NCBI GenBank assembly: GCA_910579415.1
Contig: CAJTUY010000020.1
Span: forward strand, 1-34,295
Reading direction: 5' to 3'
Origin: an uncultured Clostridia bacterium
Lineage (GTDB): Bacteria > Bacillota > Clostridia > UBA1381
DNA length: 34,295 bases
Part shown: piece by piece, positions 26,596 through 34,295 of the stretch
How the letters are laid out: the number at the start of each line of letters is the position of its first letter
Numbering within the stretch: position 1 is the first letter of the stretch
Translations under genes and position numbers: made by a program
The notes under the pieces: generated by a model
What the model saw: the letters and a program-made list of their open reading frames with translations, nothing else
The model's database searches: none
What the model was told of the DNA's origin: nothing

Positions 26596-27021
26596 TTAGC
26601 TGTTAAATAAAATCAATATTGATATTACCAGTCCATAAAGCGCAATACCTTCGGCAAGAGCGACAAAAATAAGCGTTTTACCCATAATCTTTTCATTTTC
26701 GCTCATTGCGCCAATAGCCGCAGATGCCGCAGACGCAACCGCAATACCTCCGCCGATACCGCTAAGACCCGTTGATAATGCCGCGCCGATAAATTTCAGT
26801 CCTTCTCCGACAGTCAGACCCGCTGCTGCCGCATCAGGAGCAGCAAAAGCAGTTACTCCCGTACCCAGTGTAAAAATTATTCCGACTCCAAGTACAGAAA
26901 AAAATGAAATTGCATTCATTAAAAGACATTGTCTGCCCTTTCTTTTCCCTGTTTTATAATACAAAACAACAGGAATTATAACCGTAAGAGCTATTAAAGT
27001 AAATAAAATTGTTAACAACAT
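26596..27021 (-). CDS. atpK: V/A-type ATPase subunit K (membrane rotor)
   Basis: Rotor-ring subunit, 141 residues with about four membrane helices. The C-terminal hairpin carries the ion-binding Glu124 in FVALAEGIALYG. The rich glycine run GIGGGIAVASAASAAIG in the preceding helix is the packing motif. The N-terminal pair of helices shows no ion-binding acid. Glu is followed by Gly and no Gln is seen in the preceding helix, so the classic sodium ligands are not obvious; proton coupling is more likely but not settled. The ATG at 27021 stands 8 bases from GGAGG, which overlaps an upstream in-frame GTG at 27036. Confidence 0.9.
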   Translation of the reverse strand: MLLTILFTLIALTVIIPVVLYYKTGKRKGRQCLLMNAISFFSVLGVGIIFTLGTGVTAFAAPDAAAAGLTVGEGLKFIGAALSTGLSGIGGGIAVASAASAAIGAMSENEKIMGKTLIFVALAEGIALYGLVISILILFNS

Positions 27022-27036
27022 AGTAATTACCTCCAC

Positions 27037-28938
27037 TTATTTATTGCGTAATGATATAAATTCTCTGCCTCGTCCAGTAAAATAACGCGAGAACATCTCA
27101 TAATATTCCAGACGAAGCACCTGTATACCAACAATCAAACCTTCCAGAACCATAACAACTGCGTTGCCCGTTATCTGTACAAGTATACTTCCGGCATTTA
27201 CGCCTTCAGGCGTCAGTATCGCAACCACCATCATCATTCCTACATGGACAATGGCAAACGCGCCTATTCTCAGGAATGAAATCGTGTTTGTAAAGAAGCT
27301 TAAAATCACCTCAAACATTTCAAACAGATTTTCCACAAAAAACATCTTTGAGCGCGGCCACCAGTATTTTTTACCCGATATAAGCTTAGAAAGCGGTTCG
27401 CAAAGATACATCATAAGCGTCGAAGCAACAAGAACTGCCGCAAATATTATTACGGGTATTCCCCATCCAAGAACCAGATTGGCTGCAAGAGTAAGCGCAC
27501 TCAGATAAAACAAAAGTCCTGCGCCACCGTTATGCCCGAACAATGCCTCTCCTATATTTCTGCTTTTCAGGGCATTTACCACATTCAGAACCATACCGAA
27601 TATAATTATCAGCACACCTATACCAATCGTTGCACCAAGCATCATAATTGCCTGTTCCATAGGGTGAATAGGGACTGTATGAAACAATTCAGGGATTATT
27701 TCCTCATTTCCGAAAAAGCTTCCGTAGATAAATCCGAATATCGTTCCCGACAATCCAACCCACCCCACTATTCCAGCAAGGTCAAGCTTTTTAATTTTGT
27801 ATATTATAAATCCGCATATAGCCAGCATAAGGCTTTGCCCGACATCCCCGAACATTATCCCGAAAAACAGTATATACGTTACAGCAAGTATTGGAGTAGG
27901 GTCAAGCTCATTATAGCTAGGAAGACCGTACATCTTGACAAACATTTCAAACGGTTTGAACACAGGATTGTTTCTGAGCTTTGTTGGCGGTGTCATGCTT
28001 CTGACGTTTTCGGGATTTTCACTGTAAAACATAACAATATCACCAGAATCGTTAATTTCCTTTTCAAGCGATGCCGCGCTTTTTTCGTCCAGCCACCCGA
28101 CAATATAAAAAAACATATCTCCGTGTACCGCATTGCGTCTTATCTCGGCAAGCTGTCCCCGTTTTTTTGCAAGATTATATATACCGCACAGCGTGTCAGT
28201 ATAGCTTTTCAGCATATCAGCGGTCTTTTGACTGTTTTCATCAATTTTTATCTGCAAGTCGTTGTTTTCCTTTTGAAGCCGCTGTTTTATCTCATAAGGG
28301 GTACCGTCAAAATGAGTATTCAGCTCAATCTCCTCAAAATACAGAGAATTGAATACTTCCTCAACCTTTTGTTTCTTTAAAAGCGGAGAGAAGTAAAATC
28401 CCCAGACATCAGATGCGTCCTCAGCCGTTTTTATAAAGAAGGTTTCAAGACTGTCAAGATATGTCGTAAGAGTTTTATAACCGCTCTTCGGCATGTGTCC
28501 AAACCTGCATCGTATAAACTCAAACCTGAAAAGCGTTTTAAGCTCCGCCTCCAGCGAGAGCATTAAATCCATTTGTGATATGACAGAATTGTTATTTTCA
28601 ATCTTCGCCGACAGCGCTTCGTCCTGTGTTCGTTCGCTCTCGATATGAAGCAGTACATCATCAATAATTTTACGCATATCAGCGATTGTCATGGTTTCCG
28701 GCGCAATTGTCTTTTTATTTATACTCTGATTTGCAAGCGTTAAAATTTTTGCGGTATCTTTTACAATAAGGTCGTATTCATTATCATCACTGAAGCTTTT
28801 AAGCTTACCGTGATTTGTAAGCACCGACATAGCGTTTTCAAGATGAATATCCCTGCCGTACACATATTTCTCTGCCAGAATATCAAATTCGCTTATCTGA
28901 CCGGCTATTGTGACGGCTTTCATCTTTGTTATAGCCAT
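27037..28938 (-). CDS. atpI: V/A-type ATPase subunit I (membrane stator, subunit a)
   Basis: Large stator subunit of 633 residues. The cytosolic half (about 1-350) has two long helical arms with charged heptads. The membrane half has roughly eight helices beginning at LAVTYILFFGIMFGDVGQSLMLAI. The C-terminal LRLEYYEMFSRYFTGRGREF holds the arginine that usually faces the rotor acid. The ATG at 28938 follows AGGAGG; an in-frame GTG at 28944 is inside the spacer. Confidence 0.95.
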   Translation of the reverse strand: MAITKMKAVTIAGQISEFDILAEKYVYGRDIHLENAMSVLTNHGKLKSFSDDNEYDLIVKDTAKILTLANQSINKKTIAPETMTIADMRKIIDDVLLHIESERTQDEALSAKIENNNSVISQMDLMLSLEAELKTLFRFEFIRCRFGHMPKSGYKTLTTYLDSLETFFIKTAEDASDVWGFYFSPLLKKQKVEEVFNSLYFEEIELNTHFDGTPYEIKQRLQKENNDLQIKIDENSQKTADMLKSYTDTLCGIYNLAKKRGQLAEIRRNAVHGDMFFYIVGWLDEKSAASLEKEINDSGDIVMFYSENPENVRSMTPPTKLRNNPVFKPFEMFVKMYGLPSYNELDPTPILAVTYILFFGIMFGDVGQSLMLAICGFIIYKIKKLDLAGIVGWVGLSGTIFGFIYGSFFGNEEIIPELFHTVPIHPMEQAIMMLGATIGIGVLIIIFGMVLNVVNALKSRNIGEALFGHNGGAGLLFYLSALTLAANLVLGWGIPVIIFAAVLVASTLMMYLCEPLSKLISGKKYWWPRSKMFFVENLFEMFEVILSFFTNTISFLRIGAFAIVHVGMMMVVAILTPEGVNAGSILVQITGNAVVMVLEGLIVGIQVLRLEYYEMFSRYFTGRGREFISLRNK

Positions 28939-28953
28939 TTCCACTCTCCTCCT

Positions 28954-29985
28954 TTATGCGCCGATATGCTTTCGGATATAATCGGTATTAAGACCGTATC
29001 TTATACCCTCTGTTACAGCGGTAATATTATTAAATTCTGCCTCTTTCAGACTGAGGTATGCATATATGGCAGCCATTGACTGGCTATGATTTACAAATAT
29101 ATTCTTTGATAGCTTATTATAAAAGCATCTGTAATTCTCCTCAGGAAATCTCACCTCATTTTCAAACAGAGGTGCATAAGGTGTCAGTACGCCGACAAAT
29201 TCAATAAATTTTTCAACATTTTCCGCCGCTACAAGCTGTTTTAGCGCGTCCTCAGAAATCCTGTACCGCACAGGCAAAAGATATGTGAATATAATTTCGG
29301 GAGCAAACTCAAAATATTTCTTGCCGCGATATATCCATATAAGATTAAGCATATCTATCTGCGTTCCCGTAAGCTTTTTAAAAAGCTCTGCCTGTTCCTT
29401 TGACAGCATTTTATTAAGCGCCTTCCACATTGATGTATAGCAGTGGGAGTCCAGAATCATTCCGATAGAAAAGAAATCCATATCCTCCGCCCGTCTGAGA
29501 AGGTCTGCATACGGAGTATACTTACACGCCTCAATACAGTCCGAAATAGATTTTGCATTACGCATTATGTCCTGATTGATTTTTGTATGCGTTTTAAAAA
29601 ACGTATTAAACTTTTCCTCATTTATCTCATCGCTTGAACGCTCCTCATGTGTATAAATATAACGTATTTCGCGTTTTAAAAAACTCGTTTCATAACGCAT
29701 AAACCAAAATTCAAGCATCTTACGCTTGTCATGGTCAACGAACTTATAAAGCCTTATATATTCCTCAACAAGCTCATTTTCAAGAAGAAGCTCCATCTGT
29801 CCGCGATGAATATTACGCTCATTAACGTCCCTGAGGGTTTCGCCGTAACCCGGCGTACCCTTGAGATAAGCGCAAACATCATTTACACTGTTCTTAGACA
29901 GCAGCTCATCATAGTCCTTATCCGTCAGTATCCGCGAATACATTGACCTGAGCTTTGCCGCGACAGCGCTGTATTCTACGCTCAT
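28954..29985 (-). CDS. atpC: V/A-type ATPase subunit C (d-type)
   Basis: Funnel-shaped connector between the central stalk and the rotor ring; 343 residues, all helical. MSVEYSAVAAKLRSMYSRILTDKDYDELL opens the protein and resembles subunit C (AtpC/NtpC). Three related helical repeats follow, with conserved tyrosines and LNLIWIYRGKKYF near the centre. The start has GGGGTGAG upstream. Here it precedes subunit I, whereas most bacterial operons place it after K or E. Confidence 0.9.
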   Translation of the reverse strand: MSVEYSAVAAKLRSMYSRILTDKDYDELLSKNSVNDVCAYLKGTPGYGETLRDVNERNIHRGQMELLLENELVEEYIRLYKFVDHDKRKMLEFWFMRYETSFLKREIRYIYTHEERSSDEINEEKFNTFFKTHTKINQDIMRNAKSISDCIEACKYTPYADLLRRAEDMDFFSIGMILDSHCYTSMWKALNKMLSKEQAELFKKLTGTQIDMLNLIWIYRGKKYFEFAPEIIFTYLLPVRYRISEDALKQLVAAENVEKFIEFVGVLTPYAPLFENEVRFPEENYRCFYNKLSKNIFVNHSQSMAAIYAYLSLKEAEFNNITAVTEGIRYGLNTDYIRKHIGA

Positions 29986-30000
29986 TCCAATCTCACCCCG

Positions 30001-30312
30001 TCACCTGCCGATTATTCCCGACACAATTTCATTTACCCATTTTTCCTTATTAGCATTATATTTTGCTTCAAGAGAGTCCATATGCTTTTTTGTCTCAGCC
30101 TTTATCTCCTCAATTTTCTTGTCTGCATCCTCCTCTTCAAGACGGCGCAGAGAAGCATTTTTGGCTTCCGCTTTCTTAGTGATGTCCTCCTGCAATTTAC
30201 GCGTATCATTCTTAATTCTGGCATCAAGCTCACTATCTGCCTTCTTTGCATCACAGATAACTTCCTGAGCCTTAGATTCAATATCAATTATCTTCATAAT
30301 TAAATCTTCCAT
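30001..30312 (-). CDS. V/A-type ATPase subunit G/H (peripheral stalk helix)
   Basis: Short, very charged protein of 103 residues, nearly all coiled coil (KKADSELDARIKNDTRKLQED onward), the expected shape of the stator G/H subunit that pairs with E. It heads the ATPase operon. The ATG at 30312 has GGAAAGGA upstream; an in-frame extension to 30339 has no ribosome site of its own. The name rests on position and composition more than on conserved residues. Confidence 0.75.
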   Translation of the reverse strand: MEDLIMKIIDIESKAQEVICDAKKADSELDARIKNDTRKLQEDITKKAEAKNASLRRLEEEDADKKIEEIKAETKKHMDSLEAKYNANKEKWVNEIVSGIIGR

Positions 30313-30345
30313 AATTAAACATTCCTTTCCTGACGGCAATTTTAA

Positions 30346-31713
30346 TTAGTTTTTCAGACTTTGAAGCGGCGCGGGTATCCTTCCTCCGCGGGCTATAAAT
30401 TCTGCGCTGGAATATTGTTTCACGGGCATTACAGGACCTGTTCCCAAAAGCCCTCCGAATTCAACTATGTCTCCCTCTTTTTTATCAGGAGCCGGAATTA
30501 CTCTTACTGCTGTGGTTTTTGTATTAACCATGCCAATTGCCGCTTCGTCTGCAATTATAGCGGAAATTGTTTCAGCCGGCGTGTCACCCGGTATTACTAT
30601 CATATCCAGACCGACCGAGCATACGCATGTCATTGCTTCAAGCTTTTCAAGCGTAAGCACTCCATCTTTTGCAGCCGCTATCATACCTGCATCCTCACTT
30701 ACGGGGATAAACGCTCCCGACAGTCCTCCGACATATCCGGAAGCCATAATTCCTCCCTTTTTAACCGCATCATTCAATAGAGCCAGAGCGGCGGTTGTAC
30801 CATGTGTGCCGCACATTTCAAGACCCATTTCTTCTAATATATATGCCACACTGTCACCAACTGCCGGAGTAGGCGCCAACGACAGGTCAACTATTCCAAA
30901 CGGAACTCCGAGCCGCTTTGATGCCTCCTGAGCAACAAGCTGACCCATTCGGGTAATTTTAAAAGCTGTCTTTTTAATGGTTTCGGCAACAACACCAAAA
31001 TCCTCGCCTTTAACCTTTTCAAGCGCACATTTTACAACACCCGGTCCCGATACTCCGACATTTATAACACATTCTCCTTCACCCTCGCCTAAGAATGCTC
31101 CTGCCATAAACGGATTATCCTCAACTGCATTGCAGAACACTACAAGCTTGGCACAGGCAAAACCCTGCGTATCGGCAGTCAGAGCCGCAGCCTGTTTTAT
31201 TACCTCACCCATCTCACGAACTGCGTCCATATTTATCCCTGCTCTTGTAGAGCCTACATTGACGCTTGAACACACAAGGTCTGTTGAAGCAAGAGCTTCG
31301 GGAATGGATTTTATAAGTACTCTTTCTCCTTTGGTATAATCTTTATGCACCAGCGCTGTATAGCCGCCTATAAAATTAACTCCCGTTGTTTTCGCTGCCC
31401 TGTCAAGTGTTTTTGCAAGCTTTACGCATTTTTCAACAGTAGGCTCGTCAAGTGCGTCAACCAGCGTAGAAATCGGAGTTACAGAAATACGCTTGTTAAT
31501 AATAGGTATACCGAACTGCGCTTCTATATCCTCGCCTGTTTTTACAAGATCTTTAGCATAAGTCGTTATTTTATTATAAAGCTTCTCACATACCGTATCA
31601 ATATCCGGACCTGCACAGCTCTTTAAGGAAATACCCATTGTTATTGTACGTATATCAAGGTTTTCCTCATCAATCATTTTTATTGTTTCTATTACTTCAA
31701 ATGGATTTAACAT
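30346..31713 (-). CDS. UPF0210 (PFL) family protein
   Basis: Cytosolic protein of 455 residues, a full-length match to the UPF0210/PFL family (DUF711). Recognisable parts are [14 protein letters not shown] at the start, [31 protein letters not shown] [37 protein letters not shown] and [10 protein letters not shown] near the end. The biochemical role is not established. AGGAGG precedes the ATG. It stands 12 bases downstream of the ACT-domain gene, the usual partner of this family, and 33 bases upstream of the ATPase operon. Confidence 0.9.
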   Translation of the reverse strand: MLNPFEVIETIKMIDEENLDIRTITMGISLKSCAGPDIDTVCEKLYNKITTYAKDLVKTGEDIEAQFGIPIINKRISVTPISTLVDALDEPTVEKCVKLAKTLDRAAKTTGVNFIGGYTALVHKDYTKGERVLIKSIPEALASTDLVCSSVNVGSTRAGINMDAVREMGEVIKQAAALTADTQGFACAKLVVFCNAVEDNPFMAGAFLGEGEGECVINVGVSGPGVVKCALEKVKGEDFGVVAETIKKTAFKITRMGQLVAQEASKRLGVPFGIVDLSLAPTPAVGDSVAYILEEMGLEMCGTHGTTAALALLNDAVKKGGIMASGYVGGLSGAFIPVSEDAGMIAAAKDGVLTLEKLEAMTCVCSVGLDMIVIPGDTPAETISAIIADEAAIGMVNTKTTAVRVIPAPDKKEGDIVEFGGLLGTGPVMPVKQYSSAEFIARGGRIPAPLQSLKN

Positions 31714-31725
31714 TGGTTCTGCCTC

Positions 31726-31995
31726 CTATACTCTGTGCATTGACGTGAAAATCTCTTCACGCTGTACGTGTATTGAAAGTCCCATTTCCTTTTCGGCTTT
31801 TTCAAGCTCGTCAACTACCTGTTTAAACGTAACCTTTTTGCTTTCAAAATTAACAAGCATTATCATTGTAAACATATCCTGCATTATTGTCTGTGAAATA
31901 TCAAGTATGTTAACATCGTAATTAAAAAGTATATTGCTGACTTTTGCAATTATTCCTTTCTGGTCTTTTCCTATTACTGTAACTATTGCTTTCAT
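31726..31995 (-). CDS. ACT domain protein, UPF0237 family
   Basis: Small regulatory ACT protein of 89 residues. MKAIVTVIGKDQKGIIAKVSNIL and ISQTIMQDMFTMIMLV match the UPF0237 type, related to GcvR. The start is the ATG at 31995 after TAGGAGA; an in-frame ATG at 32013 would lie before that site. It is paired with the UPF0210 gene, a very common arrangement, and may sense a small molecule such as an amino acid on behalf of that protein (inference). Confidence 0.9.
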   Translation of the reverse strand: MKAIVTVIGKDQKGIIAKVSNILFNYDVNILDISQTIMQDMFTMIMLVNFESKKVTFKQVVDELEKAEKEMGLSIHVQREEIFTSMHRV

Positions 31996-32049
31996 ATTTT
32001 TTCTCCTATTCATTTTTATATAAAATCAGATTTAACCTTAAAATGCGCA

Positions 32050-32784
32050 TCATACCAAGCGTCTTTGCCTTAGCGCCTCATACATAAGCACTCCTGCCGC
32101 AACCGAAGCATTCAGGGAATTTATTTCGCCCGCCATAGGAATTGATGCAATAAAATCACATTTTTCCCTTACAAGCCTGCTTACTCCTTCACCTTCGCTT
32201 CCTATTACAAGTCCGGCAGCGCCTTTAAGGTCGATATTATACATTTCCTCTCCGTCCATATCGGCGGCTGTTATCCACAGTCCTTCCTTCTTCAAATCCT
32301 CTATCGCCGACACAATATTCGTTACTTTAGCTACACGCATATATTCCACTGCGCCTGCCGATGCTTTCGCAACCGTACTGTTAAGTCCGACTGAATTACG
32401 CTTTGGAATAATAACACCGTGCGCTCCGACACAGTTTGCCGTTCTTATAATCGCGCCTAGATTATGCGGGTCGGTAATCTTATCGCATATAATCACAAAC
32501 GGCGGCTCACCTTTATCACGCGCGGCATTTAATATACCGTTTACATCAGAATATTCATATGCGCTTACATACGCAATTACCCCCTGATGACTGCCGCCCT
32601 CTGCCGCTGCATCAAGCTTTGCTTTGTCTGTCTCCTGTATGATAATACCGTTTTCCTTAGCCTTTTTTATAATAGGTACTATCGAACCCTCATATTTTCC
32701 TTTCTTTACAAGTATTTTATCAATACTTCTTCCTGAGCGTATCGCTTCAAGAACGGGATTTCTGCCGATTATTTTATCGTCCAT
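32050..32784 (-). CDS. rlmB: RlmB/TrmH-type 2'-O-ribose RNA methyltransferase
   Basis: SPOUT methyltransferase; family members modify G2251 of 23S rRNA using AdoMet. The N-terminal substrate-binding domain (IIGRNPVLEAIRSGRSIDKILVKKG) matches RlmB. The knotted catalytic domain has NLGAIIRTA, VIGSEGEGVSRL and IPMAGEINSLNASVAAGVLMYEA, the three SPOUT motifs. 244 residues is the usual length. A GAGGGGG site precedes the ATG. Exact target nucleotide cannot be proved from sequence, but RlmB is the most likely. Confidence 0.9.
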   Translation of the reverse strand: MDDKIIGRNPVLEAIRSGRSIDKILVKKGKYEGSIVPIIKKAKENGIIIQETDKAKLDAAAEGGSHQGVIAYVSAYEYSDVNGILNAARDKGEPPFVIICDKITDPHNLGAIIRTANCVGAHGVIIPKRNSVGLNSTVAKASAGAVEYMRVAKVTNIVSAIEDLKKEGLWITAADMDGEEMYNIDLKGAAGLVIGSEGEGVSRLVREKCDFIASIPMAGEINSLNASVAAGVLMYEALRQRRLV

Positions 32785-32814
32785 TTATTTACCCCCTCTG
32801 ACTTCTTATAGCAC

Positions 32815-32883
32815 GAAACCACAAGGGAAGTGAGCTTGCATTAGGCAGGTTATCTCCCGTTTGCGCCACACCCTTGTGGTTTT
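32815..32883. ncRNA. Structured intergenic element, possible small RNA
   Basis: A perfect 12-bp stem AAACCACAAGGG (32816-32827) pairs with 32871-32882; after a small internal loop, a further GTG/CAC pairing is possible. The ~43-base loop has a G-rich and a C-rich part. On the plus strand TTTTCC and later a run of seven T follow, so a plus-strand transcript could end there. It does not match tRNA, SRP RNA, T-box or a riboswitch core I know. It lies between aspartokinase and rlmB, both minus-strand. Confidence 0.4.
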
Positions 32884-32901
32884 CCTGATTTGTTTCTTTT
32901 T

Positions 32902-34110
32902 TTATTTAAGCATAAATTTATCATGAATTGCAACAACAGCTGCTTCAGCGTCTTTTCTGTCAACAAGTACAGAAATTTTAATTTCCGAAGTTGCAATCAT
33001 GCTTATATTTATATGAGCGTCATATAAAGCTTCAAACATTGTTGCGGCAACACCCGAGTTATTAACCATACCTGCGCCGACAATAGAAACTTTTGAAACG
33101 TCTTTTGTCCACTTAATCTCATCTGCCTTGATAAGCTCCTTGTTTTCCTCAAGAAGGTTAAGAACAGGCTGTAAATCCTCCTCTGTAACGGTAAAGCTTA
33201 TATCCTTCTTGCCTCCGTTTCCGATTGACTGAATGATAAGGTCAACGCTGATACCGTGCTTTGCCAGCATTCTGAATACCGTAAATGCCTTACCCGGAGT
33301 ATCCTCTACACCGCAAAGAGCAATCCTAGCAACATCATTATCTCTTGTTACACCTCTTACAAGCATCTTTTCCACTTGTTCTACCTCCTTAACATATGTG
33401 CCTTCATTATTATTAAGGCTTGACCTTACTGACAGTTTTACATTATATTTCTTTGCCATTTCAACGCTCCTGTTATGAAGCACATTCGCTCCCAGCGAAG
33501 CCAGTTCAAGCATTTCGTCATATGAAATATCATCTAATTTGTAAGCATTTTTCACAAAACGCGGGTCAGCGGTAAATACGCCGTCAACATCCGTATAAAT
33601 CTCGCATACGTCCGCATGCAGCGCAGCAGCAAGCGCTACCGCCGAAGTATCTGAGCCGCCGCGTCCTAGCGTTGTTATATCATCATACTTATTTATTCCC
33701 TGAAAGCCTGCGACAATTACAATCTGCTTTCTGTCCAGTTCATTCTGTATTCTCTCTGTATCTATTGTCTTTATTCTCGCAGAGCCGTATTTTGAATTTG
33801 TTTTCATACCTGCCTGCCAACCCGTAAGCGAAATTACAGGACAGCCTATTTTTTCTATTGCCATTGCAAGCAGTGAAATTGATATCTGTTCACCTGTTGC
33901 GAGAAGCATATCCATTTCACGCTTTGAAGCGTCAGGATTTATCTCCATTGCCTTTTCAATAAGGTCATCTGTTGTATCACCCTGCGCGCTGACCGCAACC
34001 ACAACATTGTTGCCTGCTTTATAAGCATCTGTAATGCGTCTTGCAACATTCATTACTCTTTCGGCATCCTTAACCGAAGTACCGCCGTATTTCTGAACTA
34101 TAAGTCCCAT
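32902..34110 (-). CDS. lysC: Aspartokinase
   Basis: Phosphorylates aspartate, the first step toward lysine, threonine and methionine. KYGGTSV with Lys7 opens the kinase domain, then TGEQISISLLAMAI and GRGGSDTSAVALAAAL in the active site, and FAGQGINKY-like VIVAGFQGINKYDDITTLGRGG. Two ACT domains (from about residue 262) provide feedback control; SIVGAGMVNNSGVAATMFEAL belongs to the second. The 402-residue length fits the LysC/AskII class. AGGAGA precedes the ATG. It follows the probable homoserine kinase gene by 43 bases, so the two may be co-transcribed. Confidence 0.96.
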   Translation of the reverse strand: MGLIVQKYGGTSVKDAERVMNVARRITDAYKAGNNVVVAVSAQGDTTDDLIEKAMEINPDASKREMDMLLATGEQISISLLAMAIEKIGCPVISLTGWQAGMKTNSKYGSARIKTIDTERIQNELDRKQIVIVAGFQGINKYDDITTLGRGGSDTSAVALAAALHADVCEIYTDVDGVFTADPRFVKNAYKLDDISYDEMLELASLGANVLHNRSVEMAKKYNVKLSVRSSLNNNEGTYVKEVEQVEKMLVRGVTRDNDVARIALCGVEDTPGKAFTVFRMLAKHGISVDLIIQSIGNGGKKDISFTVTEEDLQPVLNLLEENKELIKADEIKWTKDVSKVSIVGAGMVNNSGVAATMFEALYDAHINISMIATSEIKISVLVDRKDAEAAVVAIHDKFMLK

Positions 34111-34153
34111 ACTGTTTTCCTATCTCCTTTCACCGCCGTTTGCCGCGTTTGTT

Positions 34154-34295
34154 TCAGATTTCCGAAACAACTGCGCCTACATTATCTATCGGCAGTATCA
34201 TACATTTCCACCCGAGAGAATTTGATTTAAAATATTCTCTCATACTGCGGCAGAAACCGCTGCAGTCACCATTTAAAATTGATAATACTGTCGGT
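34154..34295 (-). CDS. Probable homoserine kinase, C-terminal end (partial)
   Basis: The minus strand is open from the window edge to a TGA at 34154, giving 46 codons that read PTVLSILNGD at the edge and LGWKCMILPIDNVGAVVSEI at the end. In GHMP homoserine kinases the motif SGAGPTVLAL is followed by a helix and a terminal strand ending in DNxGAxV, which this fits well. The gene sits 43 bases upstream of aspartokinase, and both act in threonine synthesis. Only the tail is visible, so thrB is likely but not certain. Confidence 0.65.
   Translation of the reverse strand, partial: PTVLSILNGDCSGFCRSMREYFKSNSLGWKCMILPIDNVGAVVSEI

Noticed and set aside
27532..28380. Long plus-strand frame of 282 codons
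   Set aside because: It lies wholly inside the ATPase subunit I gene on the other strand, has no ribosome site, and its product is cysteine/histidine/tyrosine-rich noise.
32815..32883. T-box, SRP RNA or 6S RNA identity for the structured element
   Set aside because: The conserved cores (AGGGTGG, GGAAGGAAGCAGCC) are absent and 6S RNA is far longer. It is left unnamed.

Overview
The window comes from an AT-rich, low-GC Gram-positive bacterium, most likely an anaerobic gut or plant-fibre Clostridia. Supporting signs are AGGAGG-type ribosome binding sites, frequent TTGACA-N17-TATAAT promoters, a GerM-type sporulation protein, a bacterial V-type ATPase operon, Cthe_2159/VTC-type surface genes and a very large secreted pectin-type esterase. 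A pectin specialist such as Monoglobus would fit, but this is inference only.

Layout. 1-839 (minus): DNA adenine methylase running off the left edge. 840-1522: gene-free, with the methylase promoter, a three-stem element that can refold, and one copy of a hairpin repeat. 1523-5392 (minus): 1289-residue multidomain SGNH esterase. 5543-7831: tRNA-Leu(UAG), an aldo/keto reductase of the YghZ type, and an SdpR/SdpI-like repressor-immunity pair whose promoter lies between two matching operators. 7857-8754: tRNA-Arg(ACG), then a protein that looks like two genes joined in frame. 8858-11916 (plus): MarR regulator, ABC half-exporter and hexapeptide acyltransferase operon. 11955-14098 (minus): GltD-like flavoprotein, GerMN lipid-anchored or membrane protein, and a TSCPD protein. 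14178-14887: transaldolase.

15056-21640 (plus) is the most interesting block: MBL-fold lipoprotein, VTC-type polyphosphate polymerase domain protein, DUF4956 membrane protein, a secreted Cthe_2159-like beta-helix protein, response regulator and sensor kinase. The spacing suggests one transcription unit linking polyphosphate chemistry, a cell-surface beta-helix protein and a dedicated two-component system. A second copy of the hairpin repeat closes it and separates it from the convergent ATPase operon.

21753-30312 (minus) is a complete V/A-type ATPase operon in the order G/H-C-I-K-F-E-A-B-D. Upstream of it on the same strand lie the conserved UPF0210/UPF0237 pair, an RlmB-type rRNA methyltransferase, a structured intergenic element, aspartokinase, and the C-terminal end of a probable homoserine kinase at the right edge. 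The last two suggest a threonine-branch unit of aspartate-family biosynthesis.
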